Assembly: GCF_012932215.1 (NCBI RefSeq)
Contig: NZ_CP048788.1
Span: 930,001 to 994,000, forward strand
Direction of reading: 5' to 3'
From: Roseobacter ponti
GTDB taxonomy: Bacteria > Pseudomonadota > Alphaproteobacteria > Rhodobacterales > Rhodobacteraceae
DNA length: 64,000 bases
The notes below the pieces were generated by a model, which saw nothing but the letters and a program-made list of their open reading frames with translations, was not told the DNA's origin and made no database searches. This document shows positions 43,951 to 54,287 of the stretch, piece after piece (within the stretch, counting starts at the first letter, position 1; each line of letters opens with the position of its first letter). Made by a program: the position numbers and the translations under genes.

Positions 43951-46896
43951 ATGTGCGCCGATACGACCGAAACACCTGAGTATAAATCCACCCTGAACCT
44001 GCCCCGCACGGAATTTCCGATGCGCGCGGGCCTGCCCAAACGCGAGCCCGACTGGCTGGCTCGCTGGGAAGAGATCGGAATCTACGACCGTCTGCGAGAA
44101 AAGGACGGTCGTACGCCCTTCACGCTGCACGACGGACCGCCCTATGCCAACGGGCATCTGCACATCGGGCATGCGCTGAACAAGACGATCAAGGATATGA
44201 TCGTGCGCAGCCATCAGATGATGGGGTTTGACGCGCGGTATATCCCCGGCTGGGACTGTCACGGGCTGCCCATCGAGTGGAAGATCGAGGAGCAGTATCG
44301 CCAGAAAGGTCGCGACAAGGACGATGTCCCGATCAATGAGTTTCGGGCTGAATGCCGGCAGTTTGCCGCCGGCTGGGTCGACATCCAGCGCGAGGAATTC
44401 AAGCGTCTGGGCGTGACCGGCAACTGGGCGGATCCCTATCTTACGATGGATTTCCACGCCGAGCGGGTGATCGCCGAGGAGTTTATGAAGTTCCTGATGA
44501 ACGGTACGCTCTATCAGGGCTCAAAGCCTGTGATGTGGTCGCCGGTGGAGAAAACCGCGCTGGCCGAAGCGGAAGTGGAGTATCACGACAAGGACAGCTT
44601 CACGATCTGGGTGAAGTTTAAGGTTGCACAACAAGAATACGATCCAAAATCGTCGGACAGGGCTAAGGATATCGACTTGCTCGACGCCTATGTTGTTATT
44701 TGGACAACTACGCCCTGGACGATGCCCTCGAACAAGGCGGTGGTGTATGGCGAAGACATCTCCTACGGGCTTTATGAGATCACCGGGCGCCCTGAGGAAT
44801 CCTGGGTCACGATCAGCGATCGTTATATCCTTGCGGATAAACGTGCGGCCGATGTGATGTCGCGCGCGCGGCTGGACGAGACGATGTATCGCCGTCTGCG
44901 CGACGTATCATCAGATGAGCTTTCCAGACTTAGTCTCAACCATCCGCTGGCCGGAGCAGACGGCGCAGAGGGCGAGTGGGACGATACCCGGGATTTCCGC
45001 GCCGCCGATTTCGTCACGGATGACGAAGGCACCGGCTTCGTGCACTGCGCGCCCAGCCACGGGATGGAGGAATATGAGCTCTACCGTGATCTCGGCATGC
45101 TGCAGGATGTCATCACCTATAACGTGACCGACGAGGGCATGTTCCGTGAGGGGCTGCCGTTTTTCGGCGGCAAATACATCCTCAACCGCAAGGGCAAAGA
45201 GGGTGACGCCAATGCGGCCGTGATCGACAAGCTCGTTGAGGTCGGCGGCCTGATGGCGCGTGGCAAAATCAAACACAGCTATCCGCACTCCTGGCGCTCC
45301 AAAGCGCCGGTGATCTATCGCAACACGCCGCAGTGGTTTGCCGCGATCGACAAGACCGTGGGCGACGGACAGGACGAGTTTGGCACGACGATCCGTGAAC
45401 GGGCGCTGACCGAGATCGACAATGTGAACTGGGTGCCGAAATCCGGGCGCAACCGGCTGCATTCGATGATGGAAGCGCGCCCTGACTGGGTGCTGTCGCG
45501 CCAGCGTGCCTGGGGTGTGCCGCTCACGTGTTTCACCCGGAAGGGTCTGCTGCCGACCGATCCAGATTTCCTGTTGCGCAACGAAGCGGTCAACCAGCGC
45601 ATCGTTGAGGCATTTGAGGCCGAGGGTGCCGATGCCTGGTATGAAGAAGGCGCGAAAGAGCGGTTTCTTGGCGGTATCGTTGACCCGGATGACTATGAAC
45701 AGGTGACGGATATCCTCGACGTGTGGTTCGATTCCGGATCGACACATGCCTTCACTCTGCGCGACCGCCCCGACGGAACCAAAGACGGGATCGCGGATGT
45801 CTATATGGAAGGCACCGACCAGCACCGCGGGTGGTTTCATTCCTCGTTGCTGCAGTCCGTGGGCACCATGGGTCGCGCGCCTTACCGCAATGTGGTGACG
45901 CACGGGTTCACGCTGGATGAAAAGGGCATGAAGATGTCCAAATCGCTCGGCAATACCATCGTGCCGGAAAAGATCGTGCAGCAGTATGGCGCGGATATCC
46001 TGCGGCTCTGGGTGGCGCAGACGGATTATACGCTCGATCAGCGGATCGGGCCGGAGATCCTAAAAGGCACCGCCGACAGCTATCGCCGTCTGCGCAACAC
46101 CATGCGCTACATGCTGGGCTCGCTGGCGGATTTCAGCGAGGCGGACCGGGTCACGGCAGAGGAGATGCCGGAGCTGGAACGGTGGGTGCTGCATCGTCTG
46201 GCGGAGCTCGATAAGACGGTGCGGAACGGCTATGCCGCCTATGATTTCCAGGGCGTCTGGCAGGCGGTTTTTACCTTTGCCACGGTCGATCTCTCGGCGT
46301 TTTACTTCGATATCCGCAAGGATGTGCTCTATTGCGACGGCGACACCCGTGAACGGCGCGCGGCGCGAACTGTTCTTGATCTGCTCTTTCACCGGCTGAC
46401 GACATGGCTCGCGCCTGTGCTGGTCTTTACCATGGAAGAGGTCTGGCTGGAGCGTTTCCCGGGCGATGAAAGCTCTGTGCACCTGCAGGATTTTCCGGAG
46501 ACACCGGCAGGCTGGCAGAATGCGGATCTCGCGCGCAAATGGTCGGGTATCCGGTCTGCGCGGCGTGTGGTGACCGCAGCACTTGAGATCGAACGGACAA
46601 ACAAGGTGATCGGCGCCTCGCTTGAAGCCGCACCGGTGGTTTACATCGCCGATGATGCTCTGCGCAGTGCAGTCAGCGATCTGCCGTTTCAGGACATCTG
46701 CATCACGTCACAGATCACGGTGAGCGGCGATCCCGCACCTGAAGATGCGTTCCGGCTGCCGGAGGTGGCGGGCGTTGCTGTGGCCTTTGCCCGGGCGGAT
46801 GGCGAAAAATGTGCGCGCTGCTGGAAAGTACTGCCTGATGTGGGCACACATGCGCACCCGGACGTCTGCGGGCGCTGCGACGCCGCTGTGAGCTGA
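43951..46896 (+). CDS. ileS: Isoleucyl-tRNA synthetase
   Basis: 981 residues. The class I signatures are HIGH at 71-74 within PYANGHLHIGHALNKTIKD and KMSKS beginning at residue 661 (KGMKMSKSLGNT). The editing domain has VVIWTTTPWTMPSNKAV. The C-terminal zinc ribbon has CARCWK and CGRCD. The enzyme charges tRNA(Ile). A stretch at about 44610-44710 uses A/T-ending codons and encodes an unusual insert VAQQEYDPKSSDRAKDIDLL ahead of the TTTPWT block, differing from the rest of the gene. Confidence 0.96.
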   Translation: MCADTTETPEYKSTLNLPRTEFPMRAGLPKREPDWLARWEEIGIYDRLREKDGRTPFTLHDGPPYANGHLHIGHALNKTIKDMIVRSHQMMGFDARYIPGWDCHGLPIEWKIEEQYRQKGRDKDDVPINEFRAECRQFAAGWVDIQREEFKRLGVTGNWADPYLTMDFHAERVIAEEFMKFLMNGTLYQGSKPVMWSPVEKTALAEAEVEYHDKDSFTIWVKFKVAQQEYDPKSSDRAKDIDLLDAYVVIWTTTPWTMPSNKAVVYGEDISYGLYEITGRPEESWVTISDRYILADKRAADVMSRARLDETMYRRLRDVSSDELSRLSLNHPLAGADGAEGEWDDTRDFRAADFVTDDEGTGFVHCAPSHGMEEYELYRDLGMLQDVITYNVTDEGMFREGLPFFGGKYILNRKGKEGDANAAVIDKLVEVGGLMARGKIKHSYPHSWRSKAPVIYRNTPQWFAAIDKTVGDGQDEFGTTIRERALTEIDNVNWVPKSGRNRLHSMMEARPDWVLSRQRAWGVPLTCFTRKGLLPTDPDFLLRNEAVNQRIVEAFEAEGADAWYEEGAKERFLGGIVDPDDYEQVTDILDVWFDSGSTHAFTLRDRPDGTKDGIADVYMEGTDQHRGWFHSSLLQSVGTMGRAPYRNVVTHGFTLDEKGMKMSKSLGNTIVPEKIVQQYGADILRLWVAQTDYTLDQRIGPEILKGTADSYRRLRNTMRYMLGSLADFSEADRVTAEEMPELERWVLHRLAELDKTVRNGYAAYDFQGVWQAVFTFATVDLSAFYFDIRKDVLYCDGDTRERRAARTVLDLLFHRLTTWLAPVLVFTMEEVWLERFPGDESSVHLQDFPETPAGWQNADLARKWSGIRSARRVVTAALEIERTNKVIGASLEAAPVVYIADDALRSAVSDLPFQDICITSQITVSGDPAPEDAFRLPEVAGVAVAFARADGEKCARCWKVLPDVGTHAHPDVCGRCDAAVS

Positions 46897-46967
46897 GCAC
46901 GCAGGTTTGCCGGGGTCCGCGCGGGATGTTTGTTTCCCACGGGCCCCGGTGCCGGTCTGCCCGGAGG

Positions 46968-47495
46968 TCAGGTGGCGGTGCGCGCCACACCCTTCAGCAG
47001 GTCCGGGTCAAGCTGCGCGTCGGCGCTGCCGTGCAGGACAGAGATGTCGCCGGTCGTCTCAAACACAACGGCCAGCACCTGATTGTGGTCGGTGACATTT
47101 GCCTCGCGCAGCTTGGCGCGCAACTCGTCTTCGCTGACCTTCGCGTGACGCAGGTTGTCATGCAGCACGGCGCGGCCGTCCATGAGAAGAAGAGGTTTGT
47201 TGGTGACAAGCTCTGCGACGCGGTCAGATCGCGACACAAGCCCGGTCATGGCCATCTGCAGCACGAAAAGAACAGCGATCGCTGCAAGCGGTACCGCCAG
47301 AGGCGTATTGTCAGAGGTTGCGGCACTGGCGAGCAGCGAACCGACGGCGACGGTAACGGCAAAGTCGTGAGAGGCCATTTTGGCAAAGCTGCGCAGGCCG
47401 GCAATACGCACGGCCAGTATGATGCCGCAATAGGCGAGGATACCGCCCGCTATTGCCTGCCAGAGCGATGACAGGTCATCGGGTAAAAAGGTCAT
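46968..47495 (-). CDS. DUF421 / YetF-like membrane protein
   Basis: 175 residues from ATG 47495, GGAAGGA seven bases upstream. Three hydrophobic segments at ~13-30, ~45-62 and ~66-84, then a cytoplasmic domain. The block VRIAGLRSFAKMASHDFAVTVAVGS is the conserved core of DUF421 (YetF/YrbG-type), followed by LLMDGRAVLHDNLRHAKVSEDELRAKLREANV. Such proteins sit in the inner membrane, and relatives in Bacillus affect germination; a general function is not known. Isolated from neighbours by ~70 and ~200 bases. Confidence 0.83.
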   Translation of the reverse strand: MTFLPDDLSSLWQAIAGGILAYCGIILAVRIAGLRSFAKMASHDFAVTVAVGSLLASAATSDNTPLAVPLAAIAVLFVLQMAMTGLVSRSDRVAELVTNKPLLLMDGRAVLHDNLRHAKVSEDELRAKLREANVTDHNQVLAVVFETTGDISVLHGSADAQLDPDLLKGVARTAT

Positions 47496-47694
47496 CAACG
47501 AATCCTTCCCGGCCATCGGGCCCCTGAGTGCCGGGCGAGCGCAGAGACCAGCGCCCGTGGCACAGCCACCGGACGGGAAACGCCTCAGGCGCAGTTTGGG
47601 TTGCAACCTGTCTGTGGAAAGGATGCGCCGCGTGCAGATGGCGCCGGATTTTTCAGGAGCGCGTTCCCGATGCGGGCTTTGGCGGGAGAGGAGT

Positions 47695-48075
47695 TCAGGC
47701 GCCGTCGACCTGCCGCTGGTAATCCTCCGCATCAAACCAGCCTTTCGAGGCGGTAACCTGCATAGCGTCGTCGAGATCCCACTCCTCCCAGCCACCGACC
47801 CTGCAGGGGTTGCCCGTCTCCGCGTGGTGCCCTTCGAGCGTCCACAGATATATGATGTGATCGCCCCCGGCACGCACGCCGTCACAGGTCAGATGCAGGT
47901 CCGGAAACTCCGCGTGAAAGCCGGCGGCCATGGCTTCAAGGGCGCTGGTGCCGGTATGGGGATCACCGCGATTGATCACGATCGTCGCCCCGGGGGTGAA
48001 ATGCCTGGCAACCTGCGAGGGGTCCCTGCTGTTCCAGGCGGCGGTGTAGGCGTCAGCTTTCTGCTGTGGTGTCAT
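47695..48075 (-). CDS. NTF2-like / SnoaL-fold protein
   Basis: 126 residues from ATG 48075. It has the SnoaL/NTF2-like layout: a long first helix (QQKADAYTAAWNSRDPSQVARHF), TPGATIVINRGDPHTG, LEAMAAGFHAEFPDLHLTCDGVRAGGDHIIYLWTLEGHH, and a final WEEWDLDD...GWFDAEDYQRQVDG. The His-Asp residues of the enzymatic members are not all clear. Function unknown; cytoplasmic. It lies divergent from ogt. Confidence 0.75.
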   Translation of the reverse strand: MTPQQKADAYTAAWNSRDPSQVARHFTPGATIVINRGDPHTGTSALEAMAAGFHAEFPDLHLTCDGVRAGGDHIIYLWTLEGHHAETGNPCRVGGWEEWDLDDAMQVTASKGWFDAEDYQRQVDGA

Positions 48076-48213
48076 CTGTTGAAAATCCCTGTGTTCTGAA
48101 ATGTGCGGGCAGGATGCGCCGAAAGCATCTGCCGTACCACGGTTTTCTGAGCGCTGTGGCACAAAGCGCAGGAAGCGGGTTGCGCGAAACGCATGCTGCG
48201 GTCAGCATCGGGC

Positions 48214-48669
48214 ATGGCTGAGAAAACGGTTGAGACACAATTCGGCGCACTGACGCTGACAGAGGAAAACGGTGCTTTGACGGCGCTGCGCTGGGGCGTG
48301 GCGGCGCAGGGGGAGAGCACAGAGCTGCTGGACCGCGCCGCAGAGCAGCTGCGCGCCTATGATGCCGGCACACTTGAGGCATTCGATCTGCCGCTGCGCG
48401 TTCAGGGGTCGGATTTCCAGCGGGCTGTCTGTGACGCGATTTATGCCATCCCTTTTGGCGAAACGCTGACCTATGGCGAGATTGCGCAGGCCCTGGGCGC
48501 ACCGGCCCAGGCGGTCGGCCGCGCCTGTGGCGGCAACCCGATCCCGGTCATCATCCCCTGTCACCGGGTGATGGGCGCAAAGGGGCTGACCGGATTTTCA
48601 GGAGCAGGCGGCGTGGAGACCAAAGTGGCGCTGCTGCGGCACGAAGGGGCGGGCAGCTTTCTGATCTGA
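48214..48669 (+). CDS. ogt: Methylated-DNA--protein-cysteine methyltransferase
   Basis: 151 residues from ATG 48214 (ATG 48193 is in frame; neither has a strong ribosome site). The acceptor is Cys116 in IIPCHRVMGAKGLTGFSGAGG, and FQRAVCDAIYAIPFGETLTYGEIAQALGAPAQAVGRACGGNPIP is the family HTH/Asn hinge region. The protein repairs O6-methylguanine by a single-use transfer. The hinge reads RACGGNPIP, with Gly-Gly in place of the more usual Ala-Asn. Confidence 0.9.
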   Translation: MAEKTVETQFGALTLTEENGALTALRWGVAAQGESTELLDRAAEQLRAYDAGTLEAFDLPLRVQGSDFQRAVCDAIYAIPFGETLTYGEIAQALGAPAQAVGRACGGNPIPVIIPCHRVMGAKGLTGFSGAGGVETKVALLRHEGAGSFLI

Positions 48670-48678
48670 GACCTGCGG

Positions 48679-49374
48679 TCAGGTGCTGCGTTCGGGAATG
48701 ATCTGCTGCGCGACACCGGCAAAAACGAGATAGATACTGGTGATGATCAGGCCCCAGTGCGCCCAGCTTTCGGGATGAAAATCGACCCAGGCCGCCCAGC
48801 CCGCAAAAAACGTCCAGGCCAGCGCCATCGGCAACGTGATCGCCCGCCAGCGTTCGGTCCGCACCGGATGCACGAATTTGAGCGGCAGGAACATCGCAAG
48901 GGCCAGGGCACTCACCAGCGTGAGGCTGACCCAGAAGTTCGGCTCAAGGGCAAAGATCACCAGCACCAGCATGTTCCAGCACCCGGGAAAGCCGGAAAAG
49001 GAATTATCCTTTGTTTTCATGCGTGTGTCGGCGAAGTACATCGCGCTTGCGAAGGTGATGATGATAATCGCGAACCAGCCTGTCCAGCCGTCCATCAGCC
49101 CGGATTTGAAAAGCGCAAAGGCGGGAATGAATACATATGTCAGGTAGTCGATGATCAGGTCGAGCAGCACGCCGTCGAACTCGGGCGCGTTGTGTTTGAC
49201 ATGGTATTTACGCGCCAGCGGTCCGTCGATGCCATCGACGAAAAACGCAACAACGAGCCACAGAAACATCAGGTCCCATTTGGCATCCACCGCGGCGAGC
49301 ATCGCCAGCATGGCAAACACAGCGCCCGTGGCGGTCAGCAGATGTACGCCGAGGGCGAGAAAACGAGTTGTCAT
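48679..49374 (-). CDS. pcs: Phosphatidylcholine synthase
   Basis: 231 residues from ATG 49374. The CDP-alcohol phosphotransferase signature is FVDGIDGPLARKYHVK...FDGVLLDLIIDY, the DGxDGxxAR...GxxxDxxxD form that belongs to bacterial Pcs. About eight hydrophobic segments follow. Pcs condenses CDP-diacylglycerol with free choline to give phosphatidylcholine in one step at the inner membrane, a marker for alphaproteobacteria. It converges on ogt with 9 bases between stops. Confidence 0.92.
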   Translation of the reverse strand: MTTRFLALGVHLLTATGAVFAMLAMLAAVDAKWDLMFLWLVVAFFVDGIDGPLARKYHVKHNAPEFDGVLLDLIIDYLTYVFIPAFALFKSGLMDGWTGWFAIIIITFASAMYFADTRMKTKDNSFSGFPGCWNMLVLVIFALEPNFWVSLTLVSALALAMFLPLKFVHPVRTERWRAITLPMALAWTFFAGWAAWVDFHPESWAHWGLIITSIYLVFAGVAQQIIPERST

Positions 49375-49564
49375 GCACGCTTCATGCCGCAAGAGCCGCG
49401 CGGATGCAAAAAGAAAGTCGGGCGCCTGTGGCCCAGAGGGCGGCACCTGTGCGGGCGTGGCAATGAAAGCGGGCAGGCGAGGGCAGGTGCTGTGTGGGTG
49501 AGCGCTGGTAGGGGGCGGTCAAAGGGTGGCTAAGGCGCGTGACTTCCGGCGCCGGGTCGACCGG

Positions 49565-50488
49565 TCAGGCGCGCGGGTGAGCGCGGTCATAGACTTCCAT
49601 CAGCCGGGCCGTGTCGACCGCAGTATAGGCCTGCGTGGTGGAAAGAGAGGCATGTCCCAGAAGCTCCTGAATGGCCCGCAGATCACCGCCGGCGTCCAGC
49701 AGATGGGTGGCAAAGCTGTGCCGCATCGCGTGTGGCGTGGCGCTTGCCGGCAGGCCCAGCTGCATGCGCGCGCGCGCCATGACTTTCTGGATCGGTCCCG
49801 GCCCCAGCGCGCCGCCGCGCACCGCCCGGAAGAGCGGCGCATCCGCCGTCTGCGCATGCGGACAGAGCTGCAGATAAACGGCAACGCTCTCGCGGGCTGC
49901 GGGGAGAACCGGCACCACGCGCTCCTTATTGCCCTTGCCGAAGATCCGCAGCACGTCCGGCAGCGGGGCATCCGGGCCTTTGAGCGACAGCGCCTCGGAA
50001 ATCCGCAGGCCGCAGCCCCAGAGCAGTGTCACCACGGCCACGTCGCGGGCTGCAATCCAGGGCTGTTCTGACTGTATGCCGATCGTGTCGATCAGGCTGC
50101 GTGCGGCATCTTTTGCGAGCGGGCGGGGCAGCTTTTTCTGGAATTTCGGGGCGCGTACCGAGAGAACGGCAGTCGCCTCAAACCCTTCGCGTTCCGCCAG
50201 CCAGCGGTAAAAGGCTTTGACCGCCGATAGCTTGCGCGCAAGGGATCTGGCGCCGATGCCGGTGCCGCGGCTCTGCGCCATCCAGGCCCGCATGTCGCTC
50301 AGTGCAATATCCTGAAGCGCGCCAAGCCCCTGCGGCGCGCCTTTGTGCTCCGTGATAAAAGCCAGGAACTCAACGACATCGCCCCGATAGGCGGTCAGCG
50401 TGTTGTCGGAGGCGTTTTTCAGCGCGCGCTGATGCTCCAGCCAGGTCTGCAGCGCATCACGCGCGGCCGGGCTGATCATCGTTGTCAT
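49565..50488 (-). CDS. xerC: Tyrosine recombinase XerC-type
   Basis: 307 residues; ATG 50488 overlaps the DUF484 stop. The N-terminal SAM-like core-binding domain begins LQTWLEHQRALKNASDNTL...YRGDVVEFLAF. The catalytic set is Arg in GCGLRISEALSL, His-x-x-Arg in PHAMRHSFATHLLDAG, LGHASLSTTQ with the second His, and the nucleophile Tyr in AYTAVD. With XerD it resolves chromosome dimers at dif. The pairing with DUF484 is the arrangement seen in proteobacterial xerC operons, supporting a housekeeping rather than a mobile-element role. Confidence 0.92.
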   Translation of the reverse strand: MTTMISPAARDALQTWLEHQRALKNASDNTLTAYRGDVVEFLAFITEHKGAPQGLGALQDIALSDMRAWMAQSRGTGIGARSLARKLSAVKAFYRWLAEREGFEATAVLSVRAPKFQKKLPRPLAKDAARSLIDTIGIQSEQPWIAARDVAVVTLLWGCGLRISEALSLKGPDAPLPDVLRIFGKGNKERVVPVLPAARESVAVYLQLCPHAQTADAPLFRAVRGGALGPGPIQKVMARARMQLGLPASATPHAMRHSFATHLLDAGGDLRAIQELLGHASLSTTQAYTAVDTARLMEVYDRAHPRA

Positions 50489-51192
50489 GACAGCCAGCGG
50501 CGCATGATCCGTTCAAAAACGCCGGTAAAGAATACCAGCAGATCAGTGCCCTGTTGCGGCCCGAACATATGCGGGTCTTCAGCGCCAAGCACCAGCATGC
50601 CGGGCTGACGGCCCTCGCCGAAATCCAGCGACAGGCAGGCTTCCGATCTGATCCAGTCCGATTTGCCTCCGTAAAGGCTGCCGGCGTCGCCCTGCACCTG
50701 GCGCAGGGTTACCTGTCGGAGCGCACCGCCGCGTCCCTGTGTGATATAATCTGCGATAAACCCTGGCTCCGCGACGCGCAGCACATCGTCCAGCCGGTCA
50801 AGGCCGTTGGTTTCGTCGTGATTTTCGGATTCCAGCACCAGCCGCACCAGATCGACGCGCAGGATATCGGCCACTTCACCGCCGAGATCGCGCAGAAAGA
50901 CCTCAAATTCGGTCGGGTCGAGCATCCGCAGAATGGCGCGGTGGATCTGGTTGGTGCCGGCGAGGTTTTCATAGGCGGCCGCGATCACCGACCGGTGCGT
51001 GTCTTCCAGCCGGTCGAGCCGCGCTTCAAGACGCTCCATCGCGATCCCGCGCATGTCTATGATATTGGCGCCCATGGCCTTTTCATTGGCCGCGACAAGC
51101 GCATTCATCACGTCTTTATCATCCAGAATGGCATCCGGACGGGAAATGATAGCTTCACGCAGGGCGTGTTCGATCTTGGGACTGGTTGTCAT
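50485..51192 (-). CDS. DUF484-family protein
   Basis: 235 residues from ATG 51192. The GAF-like DUF484 chain includes FLRDLGGEVADILRVDLVRLVLES, GALRQVTLRQVQGD and SEACLSLDFGEGRQPGMLVLGAEDPHMFGPQQGTDLLVFFTGVFERIMRRWL. DUF484 genes lie next to xerC in many proteobacteria; role not known. The start of the gene shows GAGCAG upstream. Confidence 0.85.
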   Translation of the reverse strand: MTTSPKIEHALREAIISRPDAILDDKDVMNALVAANEKAMGANIIDMRGIAMERLEARLDRLEDTHRSVIAAAYENLAGTNQIHRAILRMLDPTEFEVFLRDLGGEVADILRVDLVRLVLESENHDETNGLDRLDDVLRVAEPGFIADYITQGRGGALRQVTLRQVQGDAGSLYGGKSDWIRSEACLSLDFGEGRQPGMLVLGAEDPHMFGPQQGTDLLVFFTGVFERIMRRWLS

Positions 51193-51232
51193 CTGCTGCT
51201 CTTTATTTTTTCAGGATCTATAGCATGGCCCG

Positions 51233-51273
51233 GACATAAAATCTGCCACGAAATTACAAAAATTCCGTGGCAG
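51233..51273 (-). terminator. Terminator of fsa
   Basis: CTGCCACGAAATT (51243-51255) and AATTCCGTGGCAG (51261-51273) pair as a 13-base stem with one mismatch and a five-base loop. Read leftward it is followed by ATTTTAT (51242-51236), as expected for a Rho-independent end. It lies between the fsa stop and the start of DUF484, both transcribed leftward. Confidence 0.6.
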
Positions 51274-51320
51274 TGCTGTCGTTGCAAAATCGCGTCACCC
51301 GGCGTGCGGGTGGCAGATGG

Positions 51321-51974
51321 TCAGAGAATTTTCTGGCCGGTTTTGGACCAGTCATCCATGAACTGCTGCAATCCCTTGTCGGTCAGCGGGTGCGAAGCCA
51401 GCTTGCGGATCACTTCGGGGGGCGCTGTGATCACATCTGCGCCAATCAGTGCCGCGTCCTGAATATGGTTCACCGACCGGATCGAGGCGGCAAGGATCTG
51501 CGTCTCAAACCCGAAGTTGTCATAGATGGTACGGATGTCCTGAATAAGGTCCATGCCATCGAGGTTGATATCGTCAAGACGCCCGATGAAGGGGCTGATG
51601 AATGTGGCACCGGCCTTGGCTGCGAGCAGCGCCTGGTTTGCGGAGAAACACAGGGTAACGTTGACCATTTTGCCTTCGGTTGAGAGCACTTTGCAGGCCT
51701 TGAGTCCGTCCCATGTCAGCGGCAGCTTGACGGTGATGTTGCCGGCGATATCGGCAAGCTTGCGGCCTTCGGCGATCATCGCGTCGGCGTCCGTGGCCAC
51801 CACTTCGGCGCTGACCGGGCCGCTGACGATGTCGCAGATCTCTTTGGTGACCTCAAGGATGTCACGGCCCGATTTCAGGATCAGTGACGGGTTAGTCGTG
51901 ACACCGTCGACCATACCAAGATCATTCAGCTCGGAGATCGCTGTGGTATCCGCTGTATCGACAAAGAATTTCAT
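51321..51974 (-). CDS. fsa: Transaldolase / fructose-6-phosphate aldolase
   Basis: 217 residues from ATG 51974 with GGGAGCGAAGG upstream. The start [31 protein letters not shown], Schiff-base Lys83 in [15 protein letters not shown] and [29 protein letters not shown] are diagnostic of the short (~215-220) transaldolase/FSA group. Whether this protein is a transaldolase of the pentose phosphate pathway or an F6P aldolase depends on one position in the active site that I cannot place with certainty. Cytoplasmic; divergent from priA over 117 bases. Confidence 0.9.
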   Translation of the reverse strand: MKFFVDTADTTAISELNDLGMVDGVTTNPSLILKSGRDILEVTKEICDIVSGPVSAEVVATDADAMIAEGRKLADIAGNITVKLPLTWDGLKACKVLSTEGKMVNVTLCFSANQALLAAKAGATFISPFIGRLDDINLDGMDLIQDIRTIYDNFGFETQILAASIRSVNHIQDAALIGADVITAPPEVIRKLASHPLTDKGLQQFMDDWSKTGQKIL

Positions 51975-52091
51975 CCTTCGCTCCCTTTTTGTTGTCTCGC
52001 GCAACGCCTGCGCATTCCCTCTTGCTCTTGGCTTTACCGCATGATCTGCCATGCTGAAACCCGAAAATCCCTCAAAGCCGGAGCCTGCGCG

Positions 52092-54287
52092 TTGAGCGAG
52101 CCGCAATTTTTCGACACAGGTGCGCTGGTGGCTGTGCTGAGCACGCAGCCGCTGGGGCGTGCGCTGGACTACCGCGCACCCGAGGGGGGCTGCTTTGCCG
52201 GCGCCTTTGTTGAAGTGCCGCTCGGGCCTCGTAAGGTCATCGGCGTGGTCTGGGGCGCGGGGCAGGGCGATTACGATATCTCAAAGATCCGCCCGGTGAT
52301 CCGCGTGCTGGATGCCGCTCCGATGCGCGATGAGATGCGCAGCTTTCTGCAACGGGCCTCCGATTACACGCTGACGCCGATGCCTGCGATGCTGCGTCTG
52401 GCGACCCGTGCGCCCGGGCTGGGCGATCCGCCGTCGATGCGGCGGGTCTACCGGCGTGGCGATGCGGAGCCGGACAAGATGACGGCGGCCCGTCGCAAGG
52501 TGCTGGCAGCTCTCGCGGATTATGGTGATCTCTCGTTCACACTGAAAGAGCTTGCTGAAATGGCCGGTGTCGGCGCGTCGGTGGTCAAGGGGCTGGTGGC
52601 CCATGGTGCTGTGCTTGAAGAGGACAGTCCGCGGGATCAGCCCTTTGCACGGCTCGATCCCGCACTGCCGGGCAAAGAGCTTACCGAAGATCAGGCGACG
52701 GGAGCTGCGGCGCTGGCCGAGGCTGTGCGTTCTGAAAGCTACGGGACGACGCTGCTGCGCGGGGTGACGGGATCGGGCAAAACCGAGGTTTATCTGGAGG
52801 CGGTTGCCGCTGCCCTGCGGTCCGGTCGACAGGCGCTTGTGCTTCTGCCTGAAATCGCACTGACGGCGGAGTTCCTGACACGTGTTGAAGAACGTTTCGG
52901 CGCCAGACCCGCCGAGTGGCACTCCGGTGCCACCATGACAGAACGCCGCCGCATCTGGCGCATGGTCGGCGAGGGGCAGGCACAGCTGGTGATCGGGGCG
53001 CGCTCGGCGCTTTTTCTGCCCTATCAGAATCTGGGGCTGATTGTCGTCGATGAGGAGCATGACACCTCCTACAAGCAGGAAGAGGGCGTGCTGTATAATG
53101 CGCGCGATATGGCGGTGCTTCGCGCCTCGATCTGCGGGGCGCATGTGGTGCTGGCCTCGGCCACGCCGTCGCTGGAAAGCTGGGTCAATGCAGAGGCGGG
53201 CAAGTACCGCCGGCTGGAGCTGAAATCGCGGTACGGGCCGGCGGTGCTGCCGCAGATGCGTGCGATTGACATGCGTGCAGAGAGCCTGCCGGCCAATCGC
53301 TGGGTTTCAGACGCGCTCCGGCGCGAGGTGGCAGCACGGCTTGAACGTGACGAACAGGCGATGCTTTTTATCAACCGGCGCGGCTATGCCCCGGTTACGC
53401 TCTGCCGCGCCTGCGGGCATCAGATCGGCTGCGATCACTGTGACGCACGACTGGTCGAACACCGGTTTCTCAAGCGCCTTGTCTGTCATCAGTGTGGTGA
53501 GACGAAGCCGATGCCCGATATCTGCCCCTCCTGCGAGGTCGGGGGGCGGCTGGCGCCGGTCGGGCCCGGTGTCGAGCGGCTGGGCGAAGAGGCGGCAGAG
53601 CTTTTCCCGGACGCCCGGGTTGCGACGCTGAGTTCGGATATGTACGGCTCCGCCCGCGCCCTGAAAGAAGAGATTTCCGGCATCGCTCAGGGGGCGGCGG
53701 ACATCATAATCGGCACGCAGCTGGTCGCCAAAGGGCACAATTTTCCGAAACTGACGCTGGTGGGGGTGATCGATGCCGATCTGGGGCTGCAGGGCTCGGA
53801 TCTGCGCGCGGCGGAGCGCACCTTTCAGCTGATGCGTCAGGTGGCCGGCCGGGCGGGCCGGGCCGAGGCTCCGGGCACGGCCCTTCTGCAGACCTATCAG
53901 CCTGAGCATCCGGTGATCCGTGCAATTCTCGCCGGCCAAGAGGAGGCTTTCTGGGCGGCGGAAGCCCGCGAACGAGAGGCCGCCGGCGTGCCGCCCTATG
54001 GCCGGATGGCAGGGATCATCCTGAGCGCGCCGGACGTGGCGCAGGTCTTTGATGCAGGCAATCAGCTGGCGCGCGAGGACCAGCCGCTGCGCGCGATCGG
54101 CGCGCAGGTTTTCGGACCGGCCCCTGCGCCCATCGCCCGGGTGCGTGGCCGCCACCGGGTGCGGCTGCTGGTTAAGGCTGAGAAATCCGCGCCGCTACAG
54201 GCCGCTGTGGCGAAATGGGTGGGGCAGATCCGGCTGAAGGGCGATCTGCGCATTGCCGTGGACATCGATCCGCAGAGTTTTTACTGA
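52092..54287 (+). CDS. priA: Primosomal protein N' (replication restart helicase)
   Basis: 731 residues from TTG 52092, chosen because CGGAG lies nine bases upstream and homologues begin S/T-E-P-x-x-F-D; an in-frame ATG at 52041 adds 17 residues. Helicase motifs: [14 protein letters not shown] (Walker A), [12 protein letters not shown] (DEEH), [30 protein letters not shown] and [19 protein letters not shown] (zinc clusters), and QMVAGRAGR-like [14 protein letters not shown]. It reloads DnaB at stalled forks. Confidence 0.95.
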   Translation: MSEPQFFDTGALVAVLSTQPLGRALDYRAPEGGCFAGAFVEVPLGPRKVIGVVWGAGQGDYDISKIRPVIRVLDAAPMRDEMRSFLQRASDYTLTPMPAMLRLATRAPGLGDPPSMRRVYRRGDAEPDKMTAARRKVLAALADYGDLSFTLKELAEMAGVGASVVKGLVAHGAVLEEDSPRDQPFARLDPALPGKELTEDQATGAAALAEAVRSESYGTTLLRGVTGSGKTEVYLEAVAAALRSGRQALVLLPEIALTAEFLTRVEERFGARPAEWHSGATMTERRRIWRMVGEGQAQLVIGARSALFLPYQNLGLIVVDEEHDTSYKQEEGVLYNARDMAVLRASICGAHVVLASATPSLESWVNAEAGKYRRLELKSRYGPAVLPQMRAIDMRAESLPANRWVSDALRREVAARLERDEQAMLFINRRGYAPVTLCRACGHQIGCDHCDARLVEHRFLKRLVCHQCGETKPMPDICPSCEVGGRLAPVGPGVERLGEEAAELFPDARVATLSSDMYGSARALKEEISGIAQGAADIIIGTQLVAKGHNFPKLTLVGVIDADLGLQGSDLRAAERTFQLMRQVAGRAGRAEAPGTALLQTYQPEHPVIRAILAGQEEAFWAAEAREREAAGVPPYGRMAGIILSAPDVAQVFDAGNQLAREDQPLRAIGAQVFGPAPAPIARVRGRHRVRLLVKAEKSAPLQAAVAKWVGQIRLKGDLRIAVDIDPQSFY

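Noticed and set aside
49565-50488. XerC-type recombinase considered as the integrase of a mobile element
   Set aside because: Coupled to DUF484 and close in layout to the housekeeping xerC locus; no att sites or cargo genes around it.
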